Position numbers and translations under genes: made by a program. A stretch of 32,648 nt of DNA. Source: Zygnema circumcarinatum (lineage: Eukaryota; Streptophyta; Zygnematophyceae; Zygnematales; Zygnemataceae). Numbering within the stretch: the first letter of the stretch is position 1; each line of letters begins with the position of its first letter. The stretch covers positions 1,787,822 to 1,820,469 of the forward strand of contig CM074813.1 in assembly GCA_037447605.1 (NCBI GenBank). The letters are read 5' to 3'. Positions 1 to 12,600 of the stretch are shown one piece after another. The notes under the pieces were generated by a model. It saw only the letters and a program-made list of their open reading frames with translations, was not told the DNA's origin and did not search any database.

Positions 1-1289
<1,289 letters not shown>

Positions 1290-1670
1290 AACGACTTCCC
1301 TTAAGTTAAAAAAATCTAAATTAATTCTTGCAATGGCTTCTACTTCCCTCTGCCCCAAAACTTCCGAAACCTTTTCTTTGCGCCCTTCGCTTGGTCCTGA
1401 TTGGACGATTAGCGCCACTTCTCCCCTCGTTGCGCGCATCAAATCCTCGACGTCGACTGAAAAAACTTTTTTTGGCTGCCCGGAAGTGAGATACAATCTA
1501 CGTTTCTTGCCTCTTGCCCGGTCCTTCTCGTCCAACCAGAGGCTCCGGTCGAGCAGATAGGTCCAATAAGGTTTTTGTTTGCTGCCCGGAACCTCCTGCC
1601 CGACCTGTGCCAAAAATTCTCTCATGTCCATTCTCCTCGCTCGGCTGCACGCGTTCCACCAACACAGACT
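1290..1670 (-). other. Open stretch of unknown coding status, possible further C-terminal exon of the exonuclease gene
   Basis: About 125 codons are open on the minus strand with mixed composition and many C- or G-ending codons. They include REFLAQVGQEVPGSKQKPYW, LLDRSLWLDEKDRARG and DVEDLMRATRGEVALIVQSG. I do not recognise a domain, and it is not the Mut7-C domain. A route into it exists: a strong donor (AAAT|GTGAGT at 1822/1821) lies at the stop codon of the last modelled exon, and an acceptor GTGCAG before about 1643 keeps frame. No clear end was found, because the frame runs on into GA-encoded repeats. The plus strand also has an open frame here, so this may be non-coding. Confidence 0.25.
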
Positions 1671-1817
1671 CTGGTCAAACACATTTTTTTTTTTTTTTTT
1701 TTTTCTAAATAAGACACAGGAGGCAACAATTCACTTGAGATTGCGGTTTCTTTATCTGACAAATTGAGGAGGAAAATCTGCAAGGGTCTTTAGGATTATT
1801 TTTCCCTCCTTAGCTAC

Positions 1818-2812
1818 TCACATTTCCTTCCTGCCCGCCCAGTCCATCCCTTCAAGAAGGAGCTGATGGCCCGTTGGGACTATGGCAATTACAGACTCCG
1901 CTGCAGGAAGAAGAGGAGAGTGAGGGGGGTGGGAGAGCATGGGAGAGCGAGAGAGAGTGGGAGAGAGTGGGGGCGAGAGATTGGGAGAGAGTGAACGTGG
2001 GAGAGAAAGAGGGAGCGCGAGGGAGAGAGGGGAGAGAGAGATAGCGAGGCGGCGAGAGGGAGGGGGAGGGAGGAAGAAAGAGAGAGAGAGAGAGAAAGGG
2101 GTGGGACGGCGAGAGAGGGCGAGTGAGAGAGAGCTTTTAAACGAGAGAGCAACAGATTTTTTAAAGCGGCATTGGATGGTGTGCCGAAGAACAGCGAGAA
2201 CTCACGGAAAGCATCGTTCAGTTCCGATTCGCTCTCATCGGAACAGTCGGAATCCGACATAGAACTCGAATCCTCCCCAGTCTCAAAGGCACCCTCTGCA
2301 CGCTCAAAAGTAACTACAAAATCACCGATTCTGAAAACTCACAACTCAGCAAAAAAATAATAATAAATAATAAGAAACGTGGATAGCAGTCTCCAACTGA
2401 CCAATCTTGAGAGCCCTCAGAGCTGCCCGGGCAGCCAAAGATTCCGCCACTTTTTTCCGGGTCGCAGGGCCGCCCGTGAATCGTGCCCTTCCTATGAGCA
2501 CAGTTGAACGGAAGTGCCGCATGTGTGGCGGGCCGGTGACTCGAAATGAGTACCGGGGCGGGCGGATGCGAAGGTTCTGAGAAGCTTCCTGGAGGAGGCT
2601 CTTCATTCTCCCTGAAACAGGCTGCCGAGTTCCGTTGTCAGTTTTTCAGATTCGAATTTTGATTTCGGCATTTTTTCTTGTTTGACCTTTTTTATTTTTC
2701 CTTTGGACTTTTTGTTGTTGCTTTGCTGATTGGTAGTGAACGAGTGTGGTCCCTTTTCTCAGTCCTCGGTAGGGATGGGGAGGAGAAACAAACGAAGAAA
2801 GAGATAGAGCGC

Positions 2813-2858
<46 letters not shown>

Positions 2859-4077
2859 CCAAAAGAGCTCACCTGAGATAGGACGATAAGCGGAACACAG
2901 GTCACGCACTCACAGCCATCCTCCAAATTTTCTCCCTCAACATCTTTCACTTTTTTGCCCATGAGTGCAACAACCTTCGCCGCAGCAAGGGCCGCTACCT
3001 CTTCCTCCTCTCTCCCACCCCTTCCTCCTCCCTCTCCCTCTCCCAAACCTCTCTTTTCTCCTCCCTCGTCTTCTCTATCATCTTCCACTTTCCCTCCCAC
3101 ACTTCCCACTCTTTCTCTCACTTCCTCTCGCTCCTCTCCTGCCTCCTTCCCACCCCTCTCTCTCTCCCCCCCTCGCGATGAAGCCCCCCCTGCCTCCTCA
3201 GCCGCTTTAGTAAAGTTTTCAGAGCCTGAAATTTGAAAAGGGGCAGCACTTTCCCTCTCCATTCTCCCTCTCTGCTGGTCTCTCCTATCCCTCACCGCGA
3301 ACCGAAACTGCCCAAACAAGAAAAGAAAAAAAAAGAGGACAAAAAAAGCGAGATATTTACTCAGTTCGATTACTCTTTCTCGCGGTTCACCATCTTGTGA
3401 AACATCAATATCTCAGGAAAGAGAGTCCATGCTTACTTGTTTTTCTTCTGCCCCGTCCGGAAGGCCATCTTTTCCCCAGGGCAGAAGCTCGAAAATTTTC
3501 ACGAGGCAGAGAGCATCCAGCGCCGCATATTCAATCTGCCGCCCGGAAAAAAAAAAAAAAAAAAAAAAAAAGGGGGTAAAGTGGGCACTGGTTTGTGAAA
3601 TTTGGGGATCTATGGGTTTCCGGTTCTAAGGCATTGCTCAGTATATAGTAGCATATGGTATGGGTTTTGGGTTTTGGTTGGCATAAATTAGAACGAATAA
3701 TGGAGCCTAAAGAAAAGATTGTTTATGTAATAATAAATATAGAGTTGTATTTATTCTGAGAATGAGGACGACCAAAAACTGCACGTGTTTGGAGAGAGGG
3801 GCGCCACCTGGCGAGCCGTGAGTGGCCGGATCTCCCAATTGCTCATCCGCACCCGCTTGTCCAGTCGGTAGCCTAAAAACTTCTGCACAGTGAAGTGGGG
3901 GTGCGTGAGATAGTAGAGAGGGAGGGAGGGGGGGAGGGAGGGAGGGAGAGGAGAAGGGGGATGACAGAAAACCGAGGGAGAGGAGAGGAATTGGACCAGA
4001 GAAATGGGAAAAAGGAGAGTGAGTGGCGAGGGGAGGGCGAAAGAAGTGGAAAGAGAAAGTCACAGGAGGGCGGGAGA

Positions 4078-4137
<60 letters not shown>

Positions 4138-7100
4138 ATCCCCACTTACGTTAGCGAGCTCGGCGAGGCCCCCTTTCGTTCCTTTCGGTCGAACCGTTTG
4201 CAGGTCGAGCACCGGAAAACAAGTTTGGAAGGAGGAAATTTCCGGGAAGGAGGCGGCCAATCGTTGGAGGTCTTGCTTCACTCCGAATCCTGGAAAAAAA
4301 TGAGAAATGTGAAGGAGATTCAAGGAATTAGTACGGCTCATGGCTTGCCCAGGAGGGAGAAAAGAAAAGAGAAAAAAAAAGCATGCGATTATGAGAGAGG
4401 TTTCTCCGTTTCTTTTTGTTTTACCGAGTTTGAGAATGTCACTGTTTTGAAATAGGGCAGAAATGAGCTGATTTAATTCGGCCGGCGATTCGACTGCTAA
4501 TTTCAAAACGTCGATCACAAAGGCGTGCTGTTGGGAGGCCACTTGCAGGGTTGCCACCTGGCAGAGATTTGAATCACCAAACCAATGATCAAAGAAAAAA
4601 GTAAAAGTTTACAATGAAATGTTTGAATAAAGTTTATTTTTGTGTTCGAATGAAATTTATTTTTGCGTTCGATTGAACAATTTCCGACTTAGTGAGACAT
4701 TTAAAATCGCGCATTAAAACAAAAAACATTAATCCGACTACAAATAATTACCTTCCTGTCCTGCTGGCCCTTCAAATGATTGGCTTTCCATTCGCAGTCG
4801 AGTCCAATCTCCATGGCTCCGTTCAGTTTCAGTTCCGCAGTTTTTAAACCTTCCGCAGAATCCACCCACTGCAGATTTTCCGTACAAATAAAATCGGCCA
4901 ATCGCAGGAACTGCTCGGTCGTCTCTGGCGAATCCAGAACTGCCACGTGACACGCAGGGATTTTACCATTTAGAGGGCGCAGGATCGAGACTTTCTTAAT
5001 GCTCTTTGAGATTTGAGATTTCCATGCCATGTAGCTGCCTGTGTCAGTTAAACTGAGACTCACCCACGCATGGAAGATAGTTCCGCAGACCGTACTGCTC
5101 ACATAGAACGGAGGCTCGCTCCGATTCTCCGTATTCAAGGGCCAGCTGTACCTGCTCATAGCAGAATTAACAGAAACGTAATTTTAAACCAAAACAAATA
5201 CCCTAACATTCCATATCATGTTACCCTGCAAATCTGCAAAGGCATAGAGCCCGGAAAAAGTAAAACCCGCCCAAACTTTAAGCCCTTTTGCCCGTGGGTT
5301 TCTCTTTGATTGAAGTGCTCCGTGCTGCAAGAGGGAAGGGATAGGCGCACCATGCACTCCTGCAGTTCGCTGCTCTCTCCCACCAGCGCCTCCGCCACAT
5401 CCCACTGCCCCTTCCCTACAAGCTTCCGCAAAGAGCTGGAGAGGGAGAGGAGAGAGAGAGAGAGAGAGAGAGGGGAAAGAGAACCAAATGAGAAAGAGGG
5501 GAGAGAGAGAGAGAGGAAGAAGAGAGAAAGAGAGAGAGAACGTGGGGGGAGGTGGAACGAGGGCAAGAAGGGAAGGCGGGCGACGGAAATGAGAGCGAGA
5601 AAAAGGGGAAATGAGACGGGAAGAGTGGATGAGAGACAAGGGGAGTAAGAAGGGAATTTGTAAATGAAAGGGAAGTGGGAAGGGGTGGAGGGAGAGAGGG
5701 AGATAGAGAGGAAGGGAAAAGGAGGAAGCAGAGTGAGAGTGAGAGGAAGAGCGGAAAGAAACAGAGCCCATGGGTGGGCGGCAGGGAAAGGGGAACGGGA
5801 GGAATTGGGAAGAATGGATATAGGAAAAGGGAAGAGGATAGGAGCGAAAGGTGGAAAACAGGGAAAAGAAAAAATACGAGATAACCACAGGGAGGAGGAC
5901 AAACAGCGAGCGAGAGAGAGAGAGAGAGAGAGAGACAAAGAGAGAGAGGTCCTTCAACAAGCGCCACATTGCTGTGTCACCAAAACCACCATAACAAAAA
6001 GGCTTCCTGAAGGAGACGCTCCCAATTTGCCATAATGAAATCGAACGGATTCACGTCGAACGGAACGGCCACGAGAGCATGGAACGAGCCTTGCTCACCT
6101 TTGGCGGTAGAGAATGAAGGCCTCCGGATACTCGTCCTCCATGCCGTAGCGGTGCACGAGCTGGTAGCACGTCTTGAACAGCCCGCGGTCCAGGCACAGC
6201 TGAACCAGATAGCGACACGCGTCAGTTCCTAAGTGGCTGGCCCACTCCGCAGCAATCATGCCTTGGCCATGCTCAATCATCCACTCCAACCGGTCCTCCG
6301 CGAAGTCAACCTTCAAGTCCATGTGCTTCATGATGCTCACGGCTCCGTTGTACCCCTTCTTTTCCACCAAACTCTGAAGAAACACTCTCAGGACATCGCC
6401 AGCCTCTGAAATGGTTTCAGGGATTTCCAACATCACGTCGTCGTCCCTCAAGCCTTCCTCGAAATGCTCCTCGAAATGCTGCAACTGAAGGTTGTATGAG
6501 ATTACAACCCGAACGAGGACACGTGTGTCGACGTTTATGGCCTTCCGTACTGCGCGAATGAACAGAACGGAGGCGCGTCTTTGTGCAGTCTTTAGGTCGT
6601 CGTCGTTAGTTTTGTGTTCCGGTCCCAAGAGGTGATATGCGGCTAAAATCAGATGGCTAAGGCCTTCATCAAAGGGGGCTTCCATAGAGAGAGCGGCTTC
6701 GAGGCAGAGCTCGGAGAAGGTGGCGGGAGACGATGAAGTCGGAAGTACGGCGGTGAAGTAGCGACGAAGGGAGTGGAATTTCGCCCCGGCTTTGCCCGAA
6801 TCTGCGATCGGCAAATGAAGAGTATGAATAACGATCGGAGGGGTAACGAAGGCAGCCAAAAGGAGACAAAATCAAGATAGGTTCTTATTGCGGGGAGGAA
6901 CAATGAAGAGAGGGAGCAAGAAACAGGGAGAGAAAGAGGGAGTGTGAGAAAAATGAAGAGGGGAGAGAGAGCGAGGGAGAGGGAGAGGAATGAAAGGAAG
7001 GTGAGGAGGGAGGAGGGCAGCAAGAAGAGAGAAAAAGGTACGGGGAGAGGGAGAGGGAGGCAAGGGAGGCAAGGGAGGCAAGGGAGGGAGAGGGAAGCAA

Positions 7101-7838
7101 CGGGGCAGAGGACGGGGAGGGCGGACGAGTGTGAGATACTACGGCAGAGAGAGAGTTGGAGAGAAGCAGCAAACCTGAGGAAATGCATACTAATTTGGAA
7201 TTTAAGTAAAGCAGCAAACCTGAGGAAATGCAAACTAATTTAGAATTGAAGTATTTCCGAATTTGAAGGGTGTAGGCGAAACAATGGCTTAAACTCTAGA
7301 CAGAGAGGGAGGGAGAGACGAAGAGAGTGTGAGACACCAGCGAGCAGGAGACGAAAACGTTAAGGAAATAGAGGAAGATGGAATTGTGCGACGGGGGAGG
7401 ACCGCGAGAGGGCGAGAGAGAGAGGGAGGATGGGGGAGGGATGATGGGAGAGAGCGGGAGAGAGAGGAAGACACGGACGAGAGTGATCAAGGAAGGGACG
7501 AGGAGAAAATGGAAACGAACTGAAATAACGAGCACCGAGAAGGAGAAAAAAGTTGTGAAAGAGAAAGGAAAGAGGAGTCAGAAGTCATCAGTCGAGATAC
7601 AACTGGCCAACCGGGCAATGCCATGAAAAGGACAAGCACAAAATGGGGGTGTGCGCTTCGCATTAGAAATGAGAGATCCCTCATCCTCTTCCTCCCCACT
7701 TCCTTTTCCCCATCACACTTTTCGCTATGGGAAAGAGCGGAGAATGCCTGTGACATAGGCGCGGTGCAGCGCCTCCACCATCCGCGCGGCGCTGAGCCCC
7801 TCCACGGTCTGCGGCAGAAGGGCCTCCGGAGCCTCCAT
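1818..7838 (-). CDS. Mut-7/EXD3-type DEDDy 3'-5' exonuclease with C-terminal dsRNA-binding domain (13-exon model)
   Basis: Exons (minus strand): 7838-7748, 6801-6099, 5435-5351, 5151-5064, 4990-4752, 4557-4425, 4289-4150, 3882-3808, 3535-3437, 3307-2873, 2621-2402, 2295-2206, 1900-1818. All phases agree and give 826 residues. The helical N-terminal half (about 31-320) resembles Mut-7/Nibbler proteins. The exonuclease domain shows ExoI DCEW (D387, E389), ExoII GVKQD (D453) and Exo[10 protein letters not shown] (Y521, D525), plus the family motif [13 protein letters not shown] Gly/Glu-rich linker (552-696) leads to a dsRBD (about 702-768) with GPPHMRHF and [19 protein letters not shown], then an acidic Ser/Asp/Glu tail. 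Family members trim 3' ends of small or other RNAs. The usual Mut7-C domain was not found. The core, 6801-3437, is firm. Exon 1 needs a GC donor, the 73-bp intron 5063-4991 has a poor acceptor tract, and the last two exons are tentative. The dsRBD exon has its own ATG at 2606, so it could be a separate small gene. Confidence 0.75.
2402..2621 (-). CDS. dsRNA-binding domain exon (part of the exonuclease gene model)
   Basis: This exon encodes one canonical dsRBD: an N-terminal helix ([11 protein letters not shown]), the beta region with RYSF and GPPHMRHF, and the C-terminal helix [19 protein letters not shown], whose Lys-Lys pair is the usual RNA-contact position. The upstream exon ends in phase 0 at 2873. 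The acceptor CGGCAG before 2621 keeps phase 0, whereas the nearer TTTCAG would bring a stop. The donor G|GTCAGT at 2401 gives phase 1, which fits the acceptor before 2295. Unspliced, the frame closes at 2346, so an 86-codon stand-alone protein from the ATG at 2606 is the alternative reading. The domain identity is clear; membership of the exonuclease transcript is inferred from strand, spacing and phase. Confidence 0.75.
2815..2854 (+). repeat. GA microsatellite in an exonuclease intron
   Basis: (GA)20 lies in the intron 2872-2622, about 20 bases from the donor. On the transcript strand it reads (CU)n. Confidence 0.95.
3547..3571 (+). repeat. A25 run forming the polypyrimidine tract of an exonuclease intron
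   Basis: On the minus transcript this is U25, followed by CCGGGCGGCAG and the exon carrying the ExoIII motif. It is the only pyrimidine tract before that acceptor, so its length may affect splicing. Confidence 0.85.
4082..4133 (+). repeat. GA microsatellite in an exonuclease intron
   Basis: (GA)26 begins about 16 bases after the donor at 4149 on the minus strand, giving a (CU)n start to the intron transcript. Confidence 0.96.
5905..5945 (+). repeat. GA-rich microsatellite in an exonuclease intron
   Basis: An alternating GA run at 5911-5934 with imperfect edges sits in the 663-base intron 6098-5436. Almost the whole intron (5440-5945) is purine-rich on the plus strand. Confidence 0.9.
7164..7252. 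repeat. Two tandem copies of a 45-base unit in exonuclease intron 1
   Basis: Units starting at 7164 and 7209 share AAGCAGCAAACCTGAGGAAA and most of the following bases, with a few substitutions. On the minus (transcript) strand each copy carries TTTCCTCAG|GT, which looks like a 3' splice site, so the duplication created two decoy acceptors within the intron. Confidence 0.85.
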
Positions 7839-7959
7839 GGGGCCGCGCTTTTCGCCTCGCTCGCGCCCTCAACAAGATAGGAAGGGAGCGAGCGCGGCCA
7901 CGGCAGGGCCTGCCGGACGGCCGGCCCGAGCAGGAGCGGGCACGCATGGGTGCATGCAC

Positions 7960-8052
7960 CATGGCATGCATGGCATGGCATGGCACGGCATGGCATGGCA
8001 CGGCACGGCATGGCATGGCATGGCATGGCATGGCGTGGCGTGGCGTGGCATG
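7960..8052 (+). repeat. Pentanucleotide array TGGCA with CGGCA and TGGCG variants
   Basis: About eighteen five-base units, mostly ATGGC with ACGGC and GTGGC variants, run without interruption. The variants are clustered (three GTGGC near the right end), typical of a slipping microsatellite. Confidence 0.92.
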
Positions 8053-8103
8053 GTGCCAACCCTTCACATGACTATGGTAGGGCCACGGACTCCGAGAGTA
8101 CAC

Positions 8104-8329
8104 GTGGCACATCCTACGGTCCAGGATATAAGTGGCACATCCTACGGTCCATGGTCAAACCTCGCGAAATAAAATGCCAAACGTACAAGTTCAGTACAAC
8201 GATCGTTGTCATATCCAACGATCGAAGTCGTGCGCTCGCGCATCCAACGGTCACGCCTCTGCGAATCTCCACGTGGCATGTCCAACGGCTCAATCGCCAA
8301 AGCTCTCGCACGCGGCGATCCAACGGTCA
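8104..8329 (+). promoter_or_regulatory. Six-copy ATCC(A/T)ACGG motif array, with one 28-base direct repeat
   Basis: GTGGCACATCCTACGGTCCA occurs exactly twice, at 8104-8123 and 8132-8151. Related ATCCAACG(G/A) words follow at 8213-8220, 8242-8252, 8281-8288 (first A changed) and 8318-8329. They alternate with CACGTGGC at 8101-8108 and 8272-8279. The spacing and orientation, all on one strand, suggest a regulatory array or a degenerate repeat upstream of the exonuclease gene. Confidence 0.6.
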
Positions 8330-9614
8330 GAAATCTCGCGGATGGCGGATGGCAGACGGCGGAGGACCCTCATGACGCCACGTGTGCCCCATGGCAAAAA
8401 TCATATGTGAAAGCCAATCGGATTCTGCCACGTTTACAAAATGGATACGTGGCATGTTGGAATTAGTGCGATCTAGGCAAGTTTTTGTTACTTTCAAAGG
8501 TGCCGTCCAGCAACGGGGACGCAGCACAACGGAACTGACAGACATGGAACCTGCGGGGTGTAACACGAGGGTCATGTTAATTCTTATCTTACGCCTGTCT
8601 CCTTGATAATGAGAGTAATGTAAAACTCCTTAGTAATGTGCCCTCTTTATCTCACCCAGATATGACCTCCTCTCCCTCCCCTCTCTCAACCTCCCAATTT
8701 CTCCTCCACTCTCCAATCTCGGCACAGGGCCGCTTTTTCTCCCTCACCTTTTCTCATCTCCGCTGTCTCCCTTGAGACAGTTTCCTCCCTCACCTCCCTC
8801 CCCCACGCTGCAGCACTCGCGTGATTCGGGCAAAAGACAGACCATAGACCTACAAAGACCAAAAACTCCACAAACGGACAGATTTCTGCAAGACAAATTT
8901 CCAAACCCATTTTTACGCAGTCGAAGGTCTACCATTTTTCAGTAATTTCCATGTGAGAACATAGCGTCATACAACAAGATACATTTTCAACAGGAACTGA
9001 ATACCCCGATAGAACCACCCTAGACCCGGGCAGCTAAAAATATTCGCTATACCTCAGCCAAAACAAGAAAAACAAGCAGCAGATAAAAAATTATATCCCT
9101 TTCTGAACCGTTCTGGGCCTGCCACCTGTGCACTGCCATGCCTGCGGCTCCCTATTAACGGAACGCATATAACGTTATCCCCATTCCATGATCAATGCTA
9201 TCTGAGATTCTCTAAAGCAGGGCAGCTGCTCGACCCTCCGAGTGGGAAACGGGGGGAGAAAGGGGGTGAGGGACTTAGAGTGAGAGAGAGACACCCAGAG
9301 TGCTCTTAATAGAGTCCTCTTCAAAGTACTTAAAGTCTAAGAGGTTTATAGGGAGCAAGAGTGCTTCGATGAGGGGGTCTCTCCGAAACATAACCCACTG
9401 CTGCATCATCGCGCCGGTTACATTCGCCGCCTTTTGGCAACATCCGAACACTTTACATCCTCTATTCTGACAGCCCCATGTGTGCAAGCGGGGGCTCGAG
9501 CTACTCCATCTAAGGCAAAAAGAATAGAGCCTGCTAGGGTTCTCAAGCTTATAGCTAAACTCTCCCCTCCCTCCCTGCCTGCAAGTAAAGCGGCAATGCT
9601 TAACTCAGCAACCA

Positions 9615-12600
9615 CTAGGATCGTCTCGATGCCTGCCCCGTGTCTCCTGAAGACAACTCTTCTTCATCTGGAGACGACTCTTCATTCATCTGCCCTTCCC
9701 CCTCCTCATACTCCTCATCCTCCTCCTCATCCTCGTCTTCTTCCTCTCCCTCCTTCGCCCCTCCATTGTTCTGCTTCACGAACTGCCCCCTATTCCTCGG
9801 TCGCTGCTCCGCCAACCTCTTCCGGCTCACATACCTGATCTTCTTCTCAAAGCATCGGTCCTTCCTCTTCTGCCGAAACTTGTTCAGTGCAGCTTCTCTC
9901 CTCTCCGCCAACTCCAACTTCCTCTCACTCACCGGCACTTGTATAGCAGGCCATGGGGGAGCTGGGGGGGCGAGAAGGAGAGGGGGAGGGAGATGCGCCG
10001 GCCTACCCAGTGTGGGAGGATAGAAGGAGAAGTGAGCTGCAGGATGGCCATGACCGGCCGCAAGAGCATGAGGGAGAATGCCGGGAGGAGGAATAGAGAG
10101 AGGAGCTTCAGCAGTCATGACATGGGCATGGTATATGGGCGAGATAGCCGACTGTACAAGTGCGCCCGGATGAAGAGAGGGGGGAATTCCCATGTTTGGA
10201 AGCCCTGGAGGGAGATGAGACATGGATGCGGAGAGATGGGGATGTGGGATTTGATGCGGGAGAGAGGGGGGAAGCATGGCACCCATCTCAGGATGTGCAT
10301 CTGGGGGTATTCGGAGCTTCATGAGAGTGAACTGATGATTCGGAGGAAAGGTCGAGCGGACCGGCTCTACGGGAAGACCTCTACTATTCCATCTTGGGCT
10401 CTCCCTTCCAAAAATGTCCCTCCGAAACCCTTCCCTAACAAAGGGCTCACGCGTTTGATCGCTGAACTGCCTTTCCTGGCTTACATCTCTCACCGGAAAG
10501 GTATCGCACCCTCCATCTTGTCTAAGTCCCCCCTCTTGGAAAGGCATATTGTCTCTGCTGCCCAGATCTCTTCCGTACAAGTTTCCTACGTAATTTTCCC
10601 TCCCACTCACATCACATGCGAATCCCTCTCGAGTGTAGCCCTCCCGCACAGGCTCCCTTCCAAAACCATCATGGCCTTCCATAGTGGAAGCAGTTGTTAC
10701 CCCCGAACTCGGTTTATGCATTAAGCTTGTGCCTGATGCAGACAAGTGTCCATCCCACCCTCTCGTCACATACTCCGGCAGAGGAGTAGCGAAGGGGAGA
10801 CGAACATCTGTTAGAGGAGTAGAGAGAGAGAGATGGCCATTCACGAGCTCACTTCGGTGTTTAAGCCTTGAACTCTGTAGGGGGCTGCCCAGCCCCTTTG
10901 TAGTTCCCTCCTCCCTGTCAGAAACCCTCAAAGGAGAGCCGAGATGCTGCAGGTGATGAGGGGATACGTTCAAAGCTGCTGCTCCCACAATCTGCATATT
11001 TTCGCCCTCTTTTCCGATCCTCAGACCATTTGCAGGGGAGGATATTCTCTCCCTCCACTGAATGGAATCGCCAAAATTGACGAACGCCGACGACTGCCCT
11101 ATTCGTAGTTCATTGTTTTTCAGAGGGGATCGGACACCTGCAGGACAGTTAACAGCCAATGTGAACGCAGATTCTGTACCGGATGGGAATCGAAGCACTC
11201 GAATTGGAAATTTAGTGGAGAAGAAGATATGCGCTCGCTCCTTACTACAGGCTTCGTTTGTCTTCTCTTCTCTCCCCTTTCCTCTCCTCTGCACTCTCTC
11301 CTGACCTCTCCTACGTTCACTCCTAACAAACAAGTCGGCACTACACCCGTCTGATTAACCCTTTGACAAGGGTTTTTTTTCTGCAACACGGAGAGACTTT
11401 CTATGAATTCAAGCAAAGAGCAAAGAGCTGTCGAGTGATGACCAGTCAGCAAGGATGAAGTATGCGAGTTTACCCAGCAACTTCTCTGACTTTTCGGGAG
11501 ATTTTTTCCAGTCGTCTGGAGCTTTCCGCTCTACATCTAAGGAGGCTCGAACATGAGATGCGTCGGCGGACAGTTTCAAGGAGAGCTCCAAAACCGGCGA
11601 ACGCTGCGCAGGAAAAAATTGACGAAATTCATTCAATCATTTGCAGACAAAGGCCAATTACAATACAAGCTCCCAATGATCGCTGCACAACAGAAACAAA
11701 AAAAATGGCATCCGCATCCTACAAGCTAAAAACGATCCATTTAGGTCGAAAAACGCGGAGTTCCTAAAATGTAGTGTGCACATACGAATTAAAAGGGAAA
11801 TCCTTAGCTGCTTACAAACACTTCATACATTGATTACGGACGAAATCTGAGATCCGAAACCTAAGCTACAACATGCAACGACAAAGGGACCGCCAATTCT
11901 CACCGGAATTTCATCCTTCCCATCGTCCCCACTTCCCACTTCCAGTACACTTGTTGCCGGCTCTGACTTCTTCCTATCATCCGTATCATCTGAGAACAGA
12001 TCCGTACTGTTTGTGTTTGACTCGCTGGGGTCCTGAAGGAAACTGTCCAGCGGAGGATCGTTGATATTCAATCCGTTCATTCGGTTTCTATCAGACAACC
12101 CAATCTGCACATTCAGAAAAACCCACATTTAGACTGCCACAATGACCCACATCTTTGACGCAGTCGACCTAATTATGAAAGCATCCCAATTAAACCAAAC
12201 TACAATGGACAATACTTAGAGTCCCCTCTCTTTCAAATGCAACATCCTATCAACCCATTACGATGTTGATTCGTCCTGCCGCTTTGTATCAAACACCATA
12301 CAATCCAGAAAAAAAAATGAGCTGAGGGCAGCATCCGGCTTACTTCTCTCCGCCTCCTCCACATGTGGGTCCAAAGGTTGAGCAGCTCATTCGTCCTCAG
12401 AGGCTTCACCAAATAGTCCGCAGCTCCTAGCCGGAGACATTTCACCACAACGGCCATTTCATCTCTTGAAGACATCACTGCAATGCGGAAGAGCTTATCA
12501 CTGTATCAGGTTCGATAGTTTCACTCAAGTGAGGAGGGATAGAAAAACCACACACCCTCATTCCACTCACACGCCCACTCCAGTAAACCCAATTTTGTAA

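Larger units (their letters stand above)
7839..9614. promoter_or_regulatory. Intergenic region: probable exonuclease promoter and TOC1 3' flank
   Basis: The first part (about 7839-8470) lies just upstream of the exonuclease start and contains a TGGCA-type pentamer array, four G-box-like words (8101, 8272, 8379, 8447) and six ATCC-A/T-ACGG words. The remainder, to the TOC1 stop at 9615, has no recognisable gene. It includes a pyrimidine-rich stretch at 8640-8820 and should contain the TOC1 3' UTR. No tRNA or other RNA gene was seen. Confidence 0.55.

Noticed and set aside
7960-8052. Short regular repeats considered as a CRISPR-like array
   Set aside because: There are no unique spacers; it is a pentamer microsatellite in a eukaryotic genome.
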